This document shows, in pieces, positions 1 through 8,017 of a DNA stretch of 64,000 nt. A model generated the notes under the pieces. The model saw only the letters and a program-made list of their open reading frames with translations, was not told the origin of the DNA and ran no database searches. How positions within the stretch are numbered: position 1 is the stretch's first letter; every line of letters begins with the position of its first letter. The position numbers and the translations under genes are program-made. Source of the stretch: Anaerolineae bacterium (GTDB taxonomy: Bacteria > Chloroflexota > Anaerolineae > Aggregatilineales > Phototrophicaceae); contig JABWBO010000004.1 in NCBI GenBank assembly GCA_013360465.1, positions 1 to 64,000 on the forward strand. Direction: 5' to 3'.

Positions 1-20
1 CAATGCTGACCGCATGTTGG

Positions 21-428
21 TCATTCGGGCAGCTGTGTTAGGCGGTGATTTTGATGCCCTCTGGAACGCTGCTTGATTGCACCAACTTGAAATGCACCCA
101 CTGTAGGATGTCCAATGTCGTAGGCGCCGACCAGCAACGCGTCGTGCCCCCGGTCATCGAAATAGGTGAGCGGAATACCTGTCTCCTGCGACACCAGCGT
201 CCCCAGTGCCAGAGAATCTGCTCGACATAACAGCCGATCAACCTTTGGATAACCTGTCACGCGCAGAGCGGTCGCCTGCGCCGCCTGGCGAAGCACTGCC
301 GGATAGGATGCGAGCATCTCCAGTTGAAGCGCGTACGGGCATGAGGCATCGCCGTGACTGCCGGTTCGGAAAGCGCCGAACAGGATTAAAGAAGTATCTA
401 CGAGCTGTCTGATCAGATCGCTCGTCAT
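21..428 (-). CDS. Truncated orotate phosphoribosyltransferase-like protein
   Basis: The 135-residue product resembles the first two thirds of PyrE-type phosphoribosyltransferases. It has a FGxFxxGS-like segment near residue 17 (FGAFRTGSHGDASCPY), a family-typical SYPAVLRQ helix near residue 41, and a GIPLTYF strand followed by a glycine-rich turn at about 83-97. A working enzyme continues into the PRPP-binding loop (DDVxTTG-like), but here the sequence changes character after GAYDIGHPTV and stops about 25 residues later. No other frame of the same DNA restores the loop. The start overlaps the preceding OMP decarboxylase-like gene by 4 bases (ATGA), so the two are translationally coupled. Seen: fold-like similarity and missing loop. 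Inferred: it cannot bind PRPP, so it is a pseudoenzyme or a decaying gene. Family assignment is by eye and moderate. Confidence 0.55.
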   Translation of the reverse strand: MTSDLIRQLVDTSLILFGAFRTGSHGDASCPYALQLEMLASYPAVLRQAAQATALRVTGYPKVDRLLCRADSLALGTLVSQETGIPLTYFDDRGHDALLVGAYDIGHPTVGAFQVGAIKQRSRGHQNHRLTQLPE

Positions 429-1021
429 CTAAGCGCCTCGACCGCCTGACGCAGCACAGCCTCGAAACCCTCACGCCGATGGGCATTCACAACATCGGCT
501 TTCACAAGCCGGATGATGAGGGGGGTATCACCGGCTTCAAGGTGAAGTGTGCCTGAGGAGGTGTCCATCCACCCCACCCCGTTCGTGCTTGTGCCGCCCA
601 CGACGTAGACGCCTAGGTTTGCCGCCAGATAGGGCGCTGCATCAGCGGCGGCGGTCAGCGTCACGGCATCCACGCTCAATCCGGTTCCTCCGGCAGCTTC
701 TGCGAATTCGTCGCTGGCAAATGGCGAATGCAGCACCGTGACGGTGACGCCGTCAGCGCGGGCATAGGCAATGGCGCGCTCGAGCGCCACGATTCCCGCC
801 GCGCCGATCGACAGGAACGCCGCGAGATCGTATACATAGGCGCAGACCACATCGCGAGTGGCGTCGATGACTGCTTTGCAGAAAGGAAGAAAAGGATCAT
901 CGTACTTCTGGATTGCTATCGGCATCGCCAACGCCCGAGGTTTCAAGACAAGACCCTGGATACTCTGCCGGGCATCCATTACGACGCGGAGTTTGCCTGC
1001 ATAGCTAATGTGCGCTGCCAT
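425..1021 (-). CDS. OMP decarboxylase-like protein lacking the catalytic motif
   Basis: This 198-residue protein aligns by eye with type 2 orotidine-5'-phosphate decarboxylases (PyrF). It has an FCKAVIDATRDVVCAYVYDL segment, the GAAGIVALERAIAYAR helix, a DAVTL strand and a VYVVGGTSTN strand matching the family's VFVLxxTSNP. The position of the catalytic DAKRGDIG motif instead reads LHSPFASDE, so the lysine and paired aspartates are gone. The N-terminal GLDP substrate motif is replaced by VVMDARQS. The start overlaps the end of cinA by 17 bases and the stop overlaps the next gene by 4, giving a three-gene minus-strand operon. PyrF and PyrE often act together as UMP synthase, so a dead PyrF followed by a dead PyrE is notable. 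A decarboxylase activity is not expected; a nucleotide-sensing or structural role is only a guess. Confidence 0.55.
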   Translation of the reverse strand: MAAHISYAGKLRVVMDARQSIQGLVLKPRALAMPIAIQKYDDPFLPFCKAVIDATRDVVCAYVYDLAAFLSIGAAGIVALERAIAYARADGVTVTVLHSPFASDEFAEAAGGTGLSVDAVTLTAAADAAPYLAANLGVYVVGGTSTNGVGWMDTSSGTLHLEAGDTPLIIRLVKADVVNAHRREGFEAVLRQAVEALR

Positions 1022-2249
1022 GATCGCTCACCATACGCCAGAGCATCGCGAGTGTCCAGGTCACAGTCCAGCTGACGGCGGCTTCGCTGCTGCTCCCAAA
1101 TCCGTAGGCGCGCGACAGCACCTTATCGCCAAAGCTGACGGCGACCGCGCTGCGCGCCTGCTGGTCGGCATGATCCATATTGTCGTCAGGAGTGCTGAGG
1201 ATAACCAGACCGGCGCGAGATCCTCCCTGGCTCAGTGCCCGCGCTGCATCTTCCGCCAGCGTCCGCAGTGGAACGGAGTCGTCGAGGTGCAGCGCTGTGG
1301 CGCTTTCGACGACATTCGCAAAGTGCCGACAGGGCAGCAGCCAAGCCTCTCCCTGAAAGGTTTCGGTTAGGCGTGTTTCCAGATCGGTTGTGACGCCGGC
1401 TTCAAGGGTGGCGATCTGTGTCCCTGTCTGACGCAGTGCTGCCGCCAGGGCGTCTTCGAGGCGGACATCATCGACGCCATAAACATACTGTCCAATACGT
1501 GCCATCAGCGCCTGGGCTGTGGCTTCGATCATCGCTTCCGCTTCTTCTTCGCTGGCTGCCTTGGCGGTGACTCGGATGTCGATTTGCCCGCTGTGCGCAT
1601 TGAGTCCCACCGTAGGATTGCTGCCGCTCAGCAGGGCATTGCCGATCAGTTCGTCCAACGCGCTTTCGCCAATTCCGGCAGCTTTCAGCGTACGCGCTTT
1701 GATGATTTCGGTCTTCAGCGCATAGCGCATGCGTAGATAAGGGATGACTTTCTCCGTCATCAGGAATTTCATTTCGCGCGGAACGCCGGGTAGACTGATA
1801 ACTGTCTTGGCTCCGACTTCCACCGCGAATGCCGGTGCCGTGCCGACAGGGTTGTCGATGATGATGGCATTGTCAGGGACGTATGCCTGACGGCGGTTGT
1901 TCTCGGTCATTGTGACGCGGAAAGTTGCGAAGCGGGCAGCGATGCTGTCCAAAAGGTCCTGACGGAAGGTCAATCCTCGGTCGGTTGCCATGCCGACAGC
2001 CTGGCGCGTCATATCATCAACGGTGGGTCCCAGACCACCGCAGGTGATGACCAGATCGGCGCGTGCCAGCGCAATGCGAATCGCCGATTCGATACGCCTT
2101 TCGTTGTCTCCCACTGACGTCATGAAGAACAGATTAATTCCCATGTCGCGCAGTGCTTTTGCGAGGTAGACTGAATTAGTATCGGTCAGTTCTCCAAGCA
2201 GGATTTCTGTGCCGATTGCGATGATCTCTGCGTTCAGATCGCGGGTCAT
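1005..2249 (-). CDS. cinA: CinA-family protein (molybdopterin-binding-like domain plus degenerate amidase domain)
   Basis: The 414-residue length matches CinA. Residues 1-170 form the COG1058 domain: IIAIGTEILLGE at the start, DTNSVYLAKAL, and ITCGGLGPTVDDMTR at about 67. In full CinA proteins the C-terminal PncC domain deamidates NMN and carries an AESCTGG motif. Here that region reads LEAGVTTDLETRLTE and the later GIAGPGG-like segment is absent, so the nicotinamide-nucleotide amidase is probably inactive. The ATG at 2249 was chosen because the recognisable fold begins three residues later; the same frame stays open upstream, antisense to the ABC gene, but that part resembles nothing. It heads an operon with the two UMP synthase-like pseudoenzymes. 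CinA ADP-ribose pyrophosphatase activity may remain in the N-terminal domain. Confidence 0.85.
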   Translation of the reverse strand: MTRDLNAEIIAIGTEILLGELTDTNSVYLAKALRDMGINLFFMTSVGDNERRIESAIRIALARADLVITCGGLGPTVDDMTRQAVGMATDRGLTFRQDLLDSIAARFATFRVTMTENNRRQAYVPDNAIIIDNPVGTAPAFAVEVGAKTVISLPGVPREMKFLMTEKVIPYLRMRYALKTEIIKARTLKAAGIGESALDELIGNALLSGSNPTVGLNAHSGQIDIRVTAKAASEEEAEAMIEATAQALMARIGQYVYGVDDVRLEDALAAALRQTGTQIATLEAGVTTDLETRLTETFQGEAWLLPCRHFANVVESATALHLDDSVPLRTLAEDAARALSQGGSRAGLVILSTPDDNMDHADQQARSAVAVSFGDKVLSRAYGFGSSSEAAVSWTVTWTLAMLWRMVSDHGSAH

Positions 2250-2301
2250 GAGCTGCGCCTGCCGTCCAAAAACACTAATGAAGAACACGAATAACGAAAT
2301 G

Positions 2302-2329
2302 TTGCAATTCGCACAGACCGCTCTATAAT
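2302..2329 (+). promoter_or_regulatory. Sigma70-type promoter for the ABC ATPase gene
   Basis: TTGCAA (2302-2307) and TATAAT (2324-2329) are separated by 16 bases. Transcription would start near 2336, giving a leader of about 105 nt before the GTG start at 2442. The promoter lies in the 192-base divergent region between cinA and this gene. Confidence 0.6.
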
Positions 2330-2441
2330 GTTGTCCTTGAAATGTGGAGTTTGCAGGTTGCAAGTATTTCGTGCAAATTCTACAATTTGAGTCATAATTC
2401 GGAGTTACATGTCCTTCTAATTCTCTTATGGAGGAAACCTC

Positions 2442-3590
2442 GTGGCAAGTGTTACTTTCAGGCACGTCTGGAAGCGCTACGCGGGCAACACTGTTGCCGT
2501 CAAAGACCTCAACATTGAGATTGCAGATAAAGAGTTCCTTGTTTTCGTCGGTCCGTCCGGCTGTGGCAAGTCCACCAGCCTCCGCATGCTCGCCGGTCTT
2601 GAGGAAATCAGCGATGGCGAAATCCTCATCGGTGACCGCGTCGTCAACAATGTTGCGCCGAAAGACCGCGACGTGGCGATGGTCTTCCAGAGCTATGCGC
2701 TCTATCCGCACATGACGGTCTACGACAACATGGCATTCGGTCTGCGCCTGCGCAAGACCCCCAAGCACATTATCGACCAGCGTGTGCGCGAAGCTGCCAA
2801 GAGCCTCGGCATCGAGACGCTGCTCGAGCGGCGCCCTCGCCAGCTTTCGGGTGGTCAGCGGCAGCGCGTTGCGGTCGGCCGCGCCATCGTTCGTGAGCCT
2901 GCCGTCTTCCTGATGGACGAACCGCTCTCCAACCTCGACGCCAAGCTCCGCGTCGAAGCGCGCTCCTTCATCAGTAAGCTCCATCAGCGCCTCGGCACGA
3001 CCTTCATTTACGTCACCCATGACCAGGTCGAAGCTATGACGATGGGCACCCGCATCTGCGTGTTGAGCGCCGGTGAACTCCAGCAGATCGATACGCCGTT
3101 TAACCTCTATCACAACCCGCGCAATCAGTTCGTCGCCGGGTTCATGGGCAGCCCGTCGATGAACTTCTTCGATGCCACGCTCAAGGGCGGCGATGCTGGC
3201 TCGCTGGTGGTTGAAACGCCGGGGTTCACCTTCCCTGTCCCGGCTTCCAAGGCGGAACCCTTCCGCGATCACGTCGGCAAGCGCGTCGTTCTGGGGGTTC
3301 GTCCGGAAGACATCCACGACTCGGAATTCCAGCCCGCTGGGATCACCCCGGCAATCGTCGCGGCGACGGTTGATGTCGTTGAGCAGATGGGTAACGAAAT
3401 GATCGTCTATCTGCAGGACGACAAGGGCAAGACGTTCCTGTCCCGGACTGACCCGCGTACCCGCGCTCGCGTCGGCAACCGCCTGTCGGTGACACTAAAT
3501 CTCGACAACATGCATGTATTCGATGTCGATAACAACCTCTCGCTGGCGTACGAACACAAGCTCCGTACGGCGGAGCGTTCGCCGGCATAA
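2442..3590 (+). CDS. ABC transporter ATP-binding protein, UgpC/MalK/MsmK type
   Basis: This is the ATPase subunit of a carbohydrate importer, acting at the cytoplasmic face of the membrane. Walker A (GPSGCGKST) lies at 37-45, the Q-loop at MVFQSY (80-85), the signature LSGGQ at 135-139, Walker B ending in D159-E160 and the switch histidine at H192. After residue 240 comes the OB-type regulatory domain of the MalK family, with VLGVRPEDIHD near 286. The 382-residue length is usual. The GTG start is set by GGAGGAAA five bases upstream. No permease or binding-protein gene is adjacent, so it may be a shared ATPase serving several sugar importers, as MsmK does; that is inference. A hairpin follows the stop, so it seems monocistronic. 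Confidence 0.93.
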   Translation: MASVTFRHVWKRYAGNTVAVKDLNIEIADKEFLVFVGPSGCGKSTSLRMLAGLEEISDGEILIGDRVVNNVAPKDRDVAMVFQSYALYPHMTVYDNMAFGLRLRKTPKHIIDQRVREAAKSLGIETLLERRPRQLSGGQRQRVAVGRAIVREPAVFLMDEPLSNLDAKLRVEARSFISKLHQRLGTTFIYVTHDQVEAMTMGTRICVLSAGELQQIDTPFNLYHNPRNQFVAGFMGSPSMNFFDATLKGGDAGSLVVETPGFTFPVPASKAEPFRDHVGKRVVLGVRPEDIHDSEFQPAGITPAIVAATVDVVEQMGNEMIVYLQDDKGKTFLSRTDPRTRARVGNRLSVTLNLDNMHVFDVDNNLSLAYEHKLRTAERSPA

Positions 3591-3622
3591 GCTGTCTTAT
3601 GCTGCGTAACTGAGACCTCTGG

Positions 3623-3653
3623 AGCCGTCCCGGATCACGATGCCGAGACGGCT
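3623..3653 (+). terminator. Intrinsic terminator after the ABC ATPase gene
   Basis: AGCCGTC and GACGGCT pair, with an inner CGG/CCG extension and one mismatch, followed by a T-containing tail (CTTCGTTT). It lies 32 bases past the stop codon. Confidence 0.65.
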
Positions 3654-3705
3654 CTTCGTTTGCCTTGCTGTTCGTGATTGTTCGTGAGCCTGGAAGGGAT
3701 TCAAC

Positions 3706-4707
3706 TTGCAGCTGACCATCTACAGAGAACGTGGTGCGTTCGATGAACTGCGTCGCGAATGGGATTCGCTTCTTCAGCGCAGCGTCACCAATGTGCTGTT
3801 TCTGACATGGGAATGGCAGTCTACCTGGTGGGAAGCCTATGATGCCGGCGACCTGTGGCTCGTTACCTGTCGTACCGACTCCGGTGATCTCATCGCCATC
3901 GCTCCTTGGTTCATCGAAAATCGCAAAGATGAGCGCGTACTTCGAACGGTAGGCTGCGTTGATGTGACAGACTACGTGGACATCATCGTTGAACCGCACC
4001 ATGTGGACGAAGTCTATAGAACTCTGGCTCAACTGCTCGCCGATCACCGCGCAGAATACACCCGTATCAACCTGTGCAATATTCAGGAGAACTCCCCCAC
4101 CCTCGCGACATTTCCAGATCAGCTGCGTGTGCAAGGGTTTGAGGTCAATGTCGTCCTGCAGGAGGTCTGCCCGGTCATCCAGCTGCCGCAGACATGGGAC
4201 GCCTATCTTGAAGGACTGGACAAAAAACAGCGTCACGAAATCAGACGTAAGATGCGTCGGGCTGAAGAAGAGCAAGCCGTGAACTATCGCGTCGGCGCGG
4301 ATGCCGATCTAGACCTGGAGATCGAGCAGTTCCTTGCCCTTATGCGCAGCAGCCAGCCGGAAAAAGAGAAGTTTCTGGAAAACCCCAGGAATGAACGCTT
4401 CTTCCGCGCTGTCATTCAATCTATGCACGCGCGGGGTTGGCTCCAGTTGAGCTTTTTGCGGATCAATGACCGTCCGTGCGCCGCATACTGCGACTTTGAC
4501 TACGAGGGACACATTCTGGTCTACAACTCGGGACTGGATATGGAGGCGAGCGCTCAGCTAAGCGCCGGCATCGTCCTGCTTTCCTACGACATCCAGCACG
4601 CCATAGACACCGGACGCAAGGTCTTCGATTTCCTTCGCGGCAATGAGACCTACAAGTATCGCATGGGCGCGGTCGATACCAGGGTATTCATGCTGAAGGC
4701 TGCCTGA
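3706..4707 (+). CDS. GNAT-superfamily acetyltransferase, CelD/BcsL-like
   Basis: This 333-residue protein has the layout of the Acetyltransf_6 (CelD/BcsL) family: an N-terminal half beginning with an FDELRREWDSLL helix and a WEWQSTWWEAY motif, then a C-terminal GNAT-like half in which LxFLRINDRPCAAYCDFDYEGHI and YNSGLDMEASAQLSAG recall the acyl-CoA-binding core. The ending FDFLRGNETYKYRMGA is typical of the family. Members act in exopolysaccharide or cellulose-related acylation, or transfer amino acids from tRNA in the related FemX branch; the substrate cannot be told here. The TTG start is supported by GGAAGGGA six bases upstream. No polysaccharide genes are adjacent, and a terminator-like hairpin precedes it, so it looks independent. 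Confidence 0.75.
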   Translation: MQLTIYRERGAFDELRREWDSLLQRSVTNVLFLTWEWQSTWWEAYDAGDLWLVTCRTDSGDLIAIAPWFIENRKDERVLRTVGCVDVTDYVDIIVEPHHVDEVYRTLAQLLADHRAEYTRINLCNIQENSPTLATFPDQLRVQGFEVNVVLQEVCPVIQLPQTWDAYLEGLDKKQRHEIRRKMRRAEEEQAVNYRVGADADLDLEIEQFLALMRSSQPEKEKFLENPRNERFFRAVIQSMHARGWLQLSFLRINDRPCAAYCDFDYEGHILVYNSGLDMEASAQLSAGIVLLSYDIQHAIDTGRKVFDFLRGNETYKYRMGAVDTRVFMLKAA

Positions 4708-4749
4708 TCGCCGGACGCTGGAACCGGCGATCAAGGCACAGATGGCGAT

Positions 4750-5058
4750 CTATCCGCCGTAGGCGTTCGGAATATCCGCAACGGTCGCCGGCAGGTAAGG
4801 CTCTTCCTGCTGAATCTCCAGCGCCCGCTCTTCGCTGATGCGTGTCTGCCCTTTGTGGTACAGCACATTGTTGAAGGCATCGAAGCGGTAGCGTCGGCTC
4901 ACCCACCCGTAAGACGGGTGCTGGAATACAGCATTGAACTGCACCGCATCATCGGCGGGGATGATCTTCTGATCGACGATCCAGACTGGTGCATACTGCT
5001 GCAAATGGGGTACCGCCTTGCCGTCGCGTCTTTTCAGCAGGTTCTGTTCAACACTCAT
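4750..5058 (-). CDS. Conserved-looking hypothetical protein (102 aa)
   Basis: I do not recognise this family. The protein is soluble and acidic towards the end, with aromatic-rich segments QYAPVWIVDQK, FQHPSYGWVSRRYRFDAFNNVLYHKG and a helical ERALEIQQEEPYL. There is no signal peptide, membrane segment or cysteine motif. The ATG at 5058 is preferred over one further upstream because the upstream residues are basic and unlike a protein start, because a purine-rich AGGGACAGG precedes it, and because a promoter lies between the two. Its codon use resembles neighbouring genes, so it is probably real. It is transcribed divergently from purH and converges on the acetyltransferase gene. No function is proposed. 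Confidence 0.65.
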   Translation of the reverse strand: MSVEQNLLKRRDGKAVPHLQQYAPVWIVDQKIIPADDAVQFNAVFQHPSYGWVSRRYRFDAFNNVLYHKGQTRISEERALEIQQEEPYLPATVADIPNAYGG

Positions 5059-5103
5059 CCTGTCCCTGTCCTTGCATACTGTCCTACGGGCGAATCTTCT
5101 GTA

Positions 5104-5133
5104 ATTGTAACGAGCCTGAACGGATTGCGACAA
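5104..5133 (-). promoter_or_regulatory. Promoter for the 102-residue hypothetical gene
   Basis: On the minus strand TTGTCG (5133-5128) and TACAAT (5109-5104) are 18 bases apart. The start would fall near 5097, about 40 nt before the ATG at 5058. Confidence 0.5.
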
Positions 5134-5161
5134 CCCCGCTTCTACCCTGAATGCTGCGACC

Positions 5162-5170
5162 TGTTACAAT
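5162..5170 (+). promoter_or_regulatory. Extended -10 promoter of purH
   Basis: TGTTACAAT forms an extended -10 element (TGn plus TACAAT) without a convincing -35. The predicted transcript has a leader of about 75 nt before the purH ATG. Confidence 0.45.
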
Positions 5171-5252
5171 AGGCGCTTCTGCGTGCTGCGCTCTCTTTGT
5201 GCCATTAGCCTTACTTTGGCGCGGCGCTTCGCCATCAAAATAAGGACCTCTG

Positions 5253-6791
5253 ATGCCCCGTGCGCTACTCAGTGTCTACGACAAGACCGGTGTTGTCGAA
5301 TTCGCGCAACAGCTGCTTCGTTTTGGTTTCGATATCGTCGCCAGCGGCGGCACCGAACGTGCGCTGCGTGACGCTGGACTGCCCGTCATCGCCGTTGAGC
5401 AGATCACCGGTGTGTCGCAGATGCTCGACGGGCGTGTGAAAACCCTCCATCCCGCCATCCACGCGGGAATTCTGGCGCGCAACAGCGAGCGGGATCTTGA
5501 AGAACTGAGGACTCACAATTTCGCGCCAATCAACATGGTGGTCTGCAACCTCTATCCTTTTCAGGAGACGGTTGCTGATCCCGGCGTGGCACTGCAAGAC
5601 GCCATCGAGCAGATCGACATTGGCGGCGTCACGCTCTTGCGGGCAGCGGCGAAGAATTTTCTTCATGTTGTCGTCCTCTGCCATGCCGAAGACTACCGGC
5701 GCATCATCGACTGCTACGACGCTGGAGAAGCGGTGGACATCGCCCTGCGCCGCGAACTGGCGGTCAAAGCCTTCGCTCATACGCGCGACTATGATACCGC
5801 CGTTCACGCCTTCCTCACGCGCGACTTGCCGACCGCCATTGTGACCGAAGAGCTGCCAGAACACCTCTCACTGGCGTCTACGCGCGTCGAGATGCTCCGC
5901 TATGGCGAGAATCCGCACCAGCAGGCTGCCTACTACAGCCGCCTGTCGGGAACAGGTCCCCTGGGCGGCATCATCCTGGGCGGTAAGCAGCTTTCCTACA
6001 ACAACATCCTCGATCTCGACGCTGCTTGGCGCGCTGTCAGCAGCTTCGACGAGCCAACGGTAGTGATCGTCAAGCATCTCACGCCCTGCGGCATAGCCTC
6101 TGCCGGGACCATTGTCGAAGCATTCCCCGCGGCATTGGACTCCGATCCGGTATCAGCCTTCGGCGGTGTGATCGCCACCAACCGCGTGGTGGATGAGTCC
6201 TTCTTTGCCGCGCTCGGTGCGCTCTTCGTCGAGGCGATTGCCGCGTCGGGCTTCACCTCAGACGCGCAGGCGTTATTCGCTGAACACCGTAAGAACTGTC
6301 GACTCTTGCAGGTTGTGGGGCGCGTCGACGGAACTCAGCTGGAAGTCCGCTCGGTGCATAATGGACTCCTCGTACAGCACGCGGACATGGGCGATCCTGA
6401 TGGCACGGTTTATCGCGTTGTTACTCAGCGCCAACCTACAGATGAAGAGCGCGAGAATCTCAGCTACGTCTGGAAGGCAGTGCAGCACGTCAAGTCCAAC
6501 GCCATTGTTCTGGGCGTCAGAAATATGACGGTGGGTATCGGCGGAGGGCAGCCGAACCGCGTTGATGCTGTGCGCATCGCCGTCGAAAAAGCGGGTCCGC
6601 GCAGTATCGGGTCGGTGATGGCGTCGGACGCCTTCTTCCCCTTCCCAGATAGTGTTGAAGCCGCCGCTGCCGCCGGAGTCACCGCAATCATTCAGCCGGG
6701 CGGCTCTATTCGCGATCCACAAATTATCGACGTGGCTGACAAAGCTGGCATCGCCATGATCTTTGCCGGCGTGCGCCATTTCCGACACTGA
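5253..6791 (+). CDS. purH: Bifunctional AICAR transformylase/IMP cyclohydrolase
   Basis: PurH performs the last two steps of IMP synthesis: formyl transfer from 10-formyl-THF to AICAR, then ring closure. The N-terminal MGS-like cyclohydrolase domain (1-145) carries ALLSVYDKTG, ASGGTERAL, a DGRVKTLHPAIHAGIL loop and VCNLYPF. The transformylase domain follows with RYGENPHQQAAYY, KQLSYNNILDLDAAW, VIVKHLTPCGIAS (the active-site Lys-His pair) and DSDPVSAFGGVIATN. It ends with SDAFFPFPDSVEAAAAAGVTAIIQPGGSIRD, all family hallmarks. The 512-residue length is normal. AAGGA lies a few bases before the ATG. The gene stands alone, with a tRNA gene next downstream. Confidence 0.97.
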   Translation: MPRALLSVYDKTGVVEFAQQLLRFGFDIVASGGTERALRDAGLPVIAVEQITGVSQMLDGRVKTLHPAIHAGILARNSERDLEELRTHNFAPINMVVCNLYPFQETVADPGVALQDAIEQIDIGGVTLLRAAAKNFLHVVVLCHAEDYRRIIDCYDAGEAVDIALRRELAVKAFAHTRDYDTAVHAFLTRDLPTAIVTEELPEHLSLASTRVEMLRYGENPHQQAAYYSRLSGTGPLGGIILGGKQLSYNNILDLDAAWRAVSSFDEPTVVIVKHLTPCGIASAGTIVEAFPAALDSDPVSAFGGVIATNRVVDESFFAALGALFVEAIAASGFTSDAQALFAEHRKNCRLLQVVGRVDGTQLEVRSVHNGLLVQHADMGDPDGTVYRVVTQRQPTDEERENLSYVWKAVQHVKSNAIVLGVRNMTVGIGGGQPNRVDAVRIAVEKAGPRSIGSVMASDAFFPFPDSVEAAAAAGVTAIIQPGGSIRDPQIIDVADKAGIAMIFAGVRHFRH

Positions 6792-6824
6792 GCAGAAAAT
6801 ACCCTTTTCCGCCGCGATCCAGCG

Positions 6825-6833
6825 TGCTAAAAT
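6825..6833 (+). promoter_or_regulatory. tRNA promoter (extended -10)
   Basis: TGCTAAAAT (TGn plus TAAAAT) places the start near 6840, only about six bases before the mature tRNA 5' end. Confidence 0.5.
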
Positions 6834-6845
6834 GCCGGCAGTAGT

Positions 6846-6917
6846 GCCACCGTAGCTCAATGGCAGAGCATTCGCTTCGTAAGCGAGAGGTTAAGGGTTC
6901 AACTCCCTTCGGTGGCT
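6846..6917 (+). tRNA. tRNA-Thr (anticodon CGT)
   Basis: The acceptor stem GCCACCG/CGGTGGC is perfect. The D arm is GCTC-AATGGCA-GAGC. The anticodon arm TTCGC-TTCGTAA-GCGAG has loop positions reading CGT, which decodes ACG threonine codons. The T arm is AAGGG-TTCAACT-CCCTT. The discriminator is T and the CCA tail is not encoded (CAG follows). Confidence 0.95.
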
Positions 6918-6927
6918 CAGCAGAACT

Positions 6928-6960
6928 GCCCGCACAGGTCAATTCCAGGACCCTGCGGGC
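6928..6960 (+). terminator. Terminator of the tRNA-Thr gene
   Basis: GCCCGCA pairs with TGCGGGC, extended inward by CAGG/CCTG-like pairing, and is followed by GTTTCTTT. It lies 10 bases after the tRNA. Confidence 0.75.
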
Positions 6961-7044
6961 GTTTCTTTGTGACATGGTTGTGTCGTTGCACAGTCGGAGC
7001 GCCCCGCGAGCGCATGCTTCGACGGAAGAGTGGAGGTTGCCCCC

Positions 7045-7695
7045 ATGACCGACCGTCCCGTAACTATCGCTGTTGCCGGGGGGACCGGTTCCGGCAAGAC
7101 GACTGTCTCCAACTCGATTCTGGAGCGAGTCGGCAGTCACAATATCGCCTATATCCCTCATGATGCCTACTATCGGGAGCTGGTCGATATCCCCCTTCTT
7201 GATCGCGACATTGTCAACTTCGACCACCCCGATGCCCTGGATACCGCGTTGATGCGCGAACACATTCAGGTCCTGCAAGCCTGGCGTCCGGTTGATGCGC
7301 CGATCTATGATTTCACCAACTATATGCGATTGAAGGAGACACGGCGGGTGGACCCACATCCGATCATCCTGGTCGAAGGGATCCTCATCCTAGCCGAGCC
7401 ATCCCTGCGCCCTCTGTTCGATGTGAAGATCTTCGTCGATACCGACGCTGACTTGCGTTTCATACGGCGGCTCCAACGCGATATTGTCGAGCGTGGGCGA
7501 ACCCCGGACTCGGTCATCACGCAATATCTGCAAACGGTACGCCCAATGCATCTTGAGTTTGTCGAGCCGAGCAAGCGCTACGCCGACGTGATCATCCCGG
7601 AAGGCGGCTTCAACACGGTTGCCATCGACATGGTCTCAGATCGCATCCGCAGCATGCTGCGGTCTCAGTCCGCATCCACAATACAGGGGGATTGA
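7045..7695 (+). CDS. udk: Uridine kinase
   Basis: This P-loop kinase (216 residues) phosphorylates uridine and cytidine for pyrimidine salvage. The Walker A motif GGTGSGKT is at 12-19. Family markers follow: the HDAYYRELVDIPL substrate loop, VNFDHPDALDT, DAPIYDFTNYMR, VEGILILA, IFVDTDADLRFIRRLQRDIVERGR (the lid region) and YLQTVRPMHLEFVEPSKRYADVII. The ATG at 7045 is used because GGAGG precedes it by eight bases; an in-frame GTG five codons earlier would place that ribosome site inside the gene. The stop codon overlaps the -35 box of the next promoter. It lies 84 bases after the tRNA terminator. Confidence 0.93.
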   Translation: MTDRPVTIAVAGGTGSGKTTVSNSILERVGSHNIAYIPHDAYYRELVDIPLLDRDIVNFDHPDALDTALMREHIQVLQAWRPVDAPIYDFTNYMRLKETRRVDPHPIILVEGILILAEPSLRPLFDVKIFVDTDADLRFIRRLQRDIVERGRTPDSVITQYLQTVRPMHLEFVEPSKRYADVIIPEGGFNTVAIDMVSDRIRSMLRSQSASTIQGD

Positions 7696-7721
7696 CGCCG
7701 CTCAAAACGCCGTGATAGAGT
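7692..7721 (+). promoter_or_regulatory. Promoter of the T-box/methyltransferase/valS operon
   Basis: TTGACG (7692-7697) and TAGAGT (7716-7721) are 18 bases apart. The -35 box overlaps the udk stop codon, and transcription would begin at the T-box leader. Confidence 0.6.
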
Positions 7722-7727
7722 CTTCAT

Positions 7728-8017
7728 ACATTGTCATATATGAATGATGCTGACCGGGAAGAGTACGCAGTCCATGCTGTTGCAGAGAGCGCGAGCCGCT
7801 GGCTGAAAGCTTGCGCACAGAACACTGCTGAATGTCCCCCGCGAGTCGCTGCGCTGAACGTTTCTGCCACTAAGCGCCGCCGGGTTCGCCCGTTATAGCG
7901 TTCAAAGTGCCCACACAGCAGCTGCCCCTTCCGGCTTTGACGGCAGTTGTCCTCATGGGAACCAAGGTGGTACCGCGAACGCAGCCCGTTTCGTCCTTGT
8001 TGATGAAACGGGCTTTT
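7728..8017 (+). promoter_or_regulatory. T-box leader (Val specifier) controlling the methyltransferase-valS operon
   Basis: This accounts for the 345-base gap before the next gene. The conserved T-box AAGGTGGTACCGCG lies at 7964-7977. It is followed by a TTCGTCC element and a strong terminator, AGCCCGTTTC/GAAACGGGCT at 7983-8014 with a short T run. Stem I features lie upstream: AGAGAGCGCGAGCC around 7783, GGCTGAAAGC at 7801 and a specifier-loop candidate CTGAATGTCCCCC in which GTC at 7834-7836 is a valine codon, matching valS downstream. Uncharged tRNA-Val would stabilise the antiterminator and let transcription continue. The specifier is inferred from loop position and the regulated gene. 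Confidence 0.88.

Noticed and set aside
2250-3317. Upstream extension of the cinA frame on the minus strand
   Set aside because: It is antisense to the clearly real ABC ATPase gene, crosses the intergenic promoter region and resembles no protein; the CinA fold begins at the ATG at 2249.
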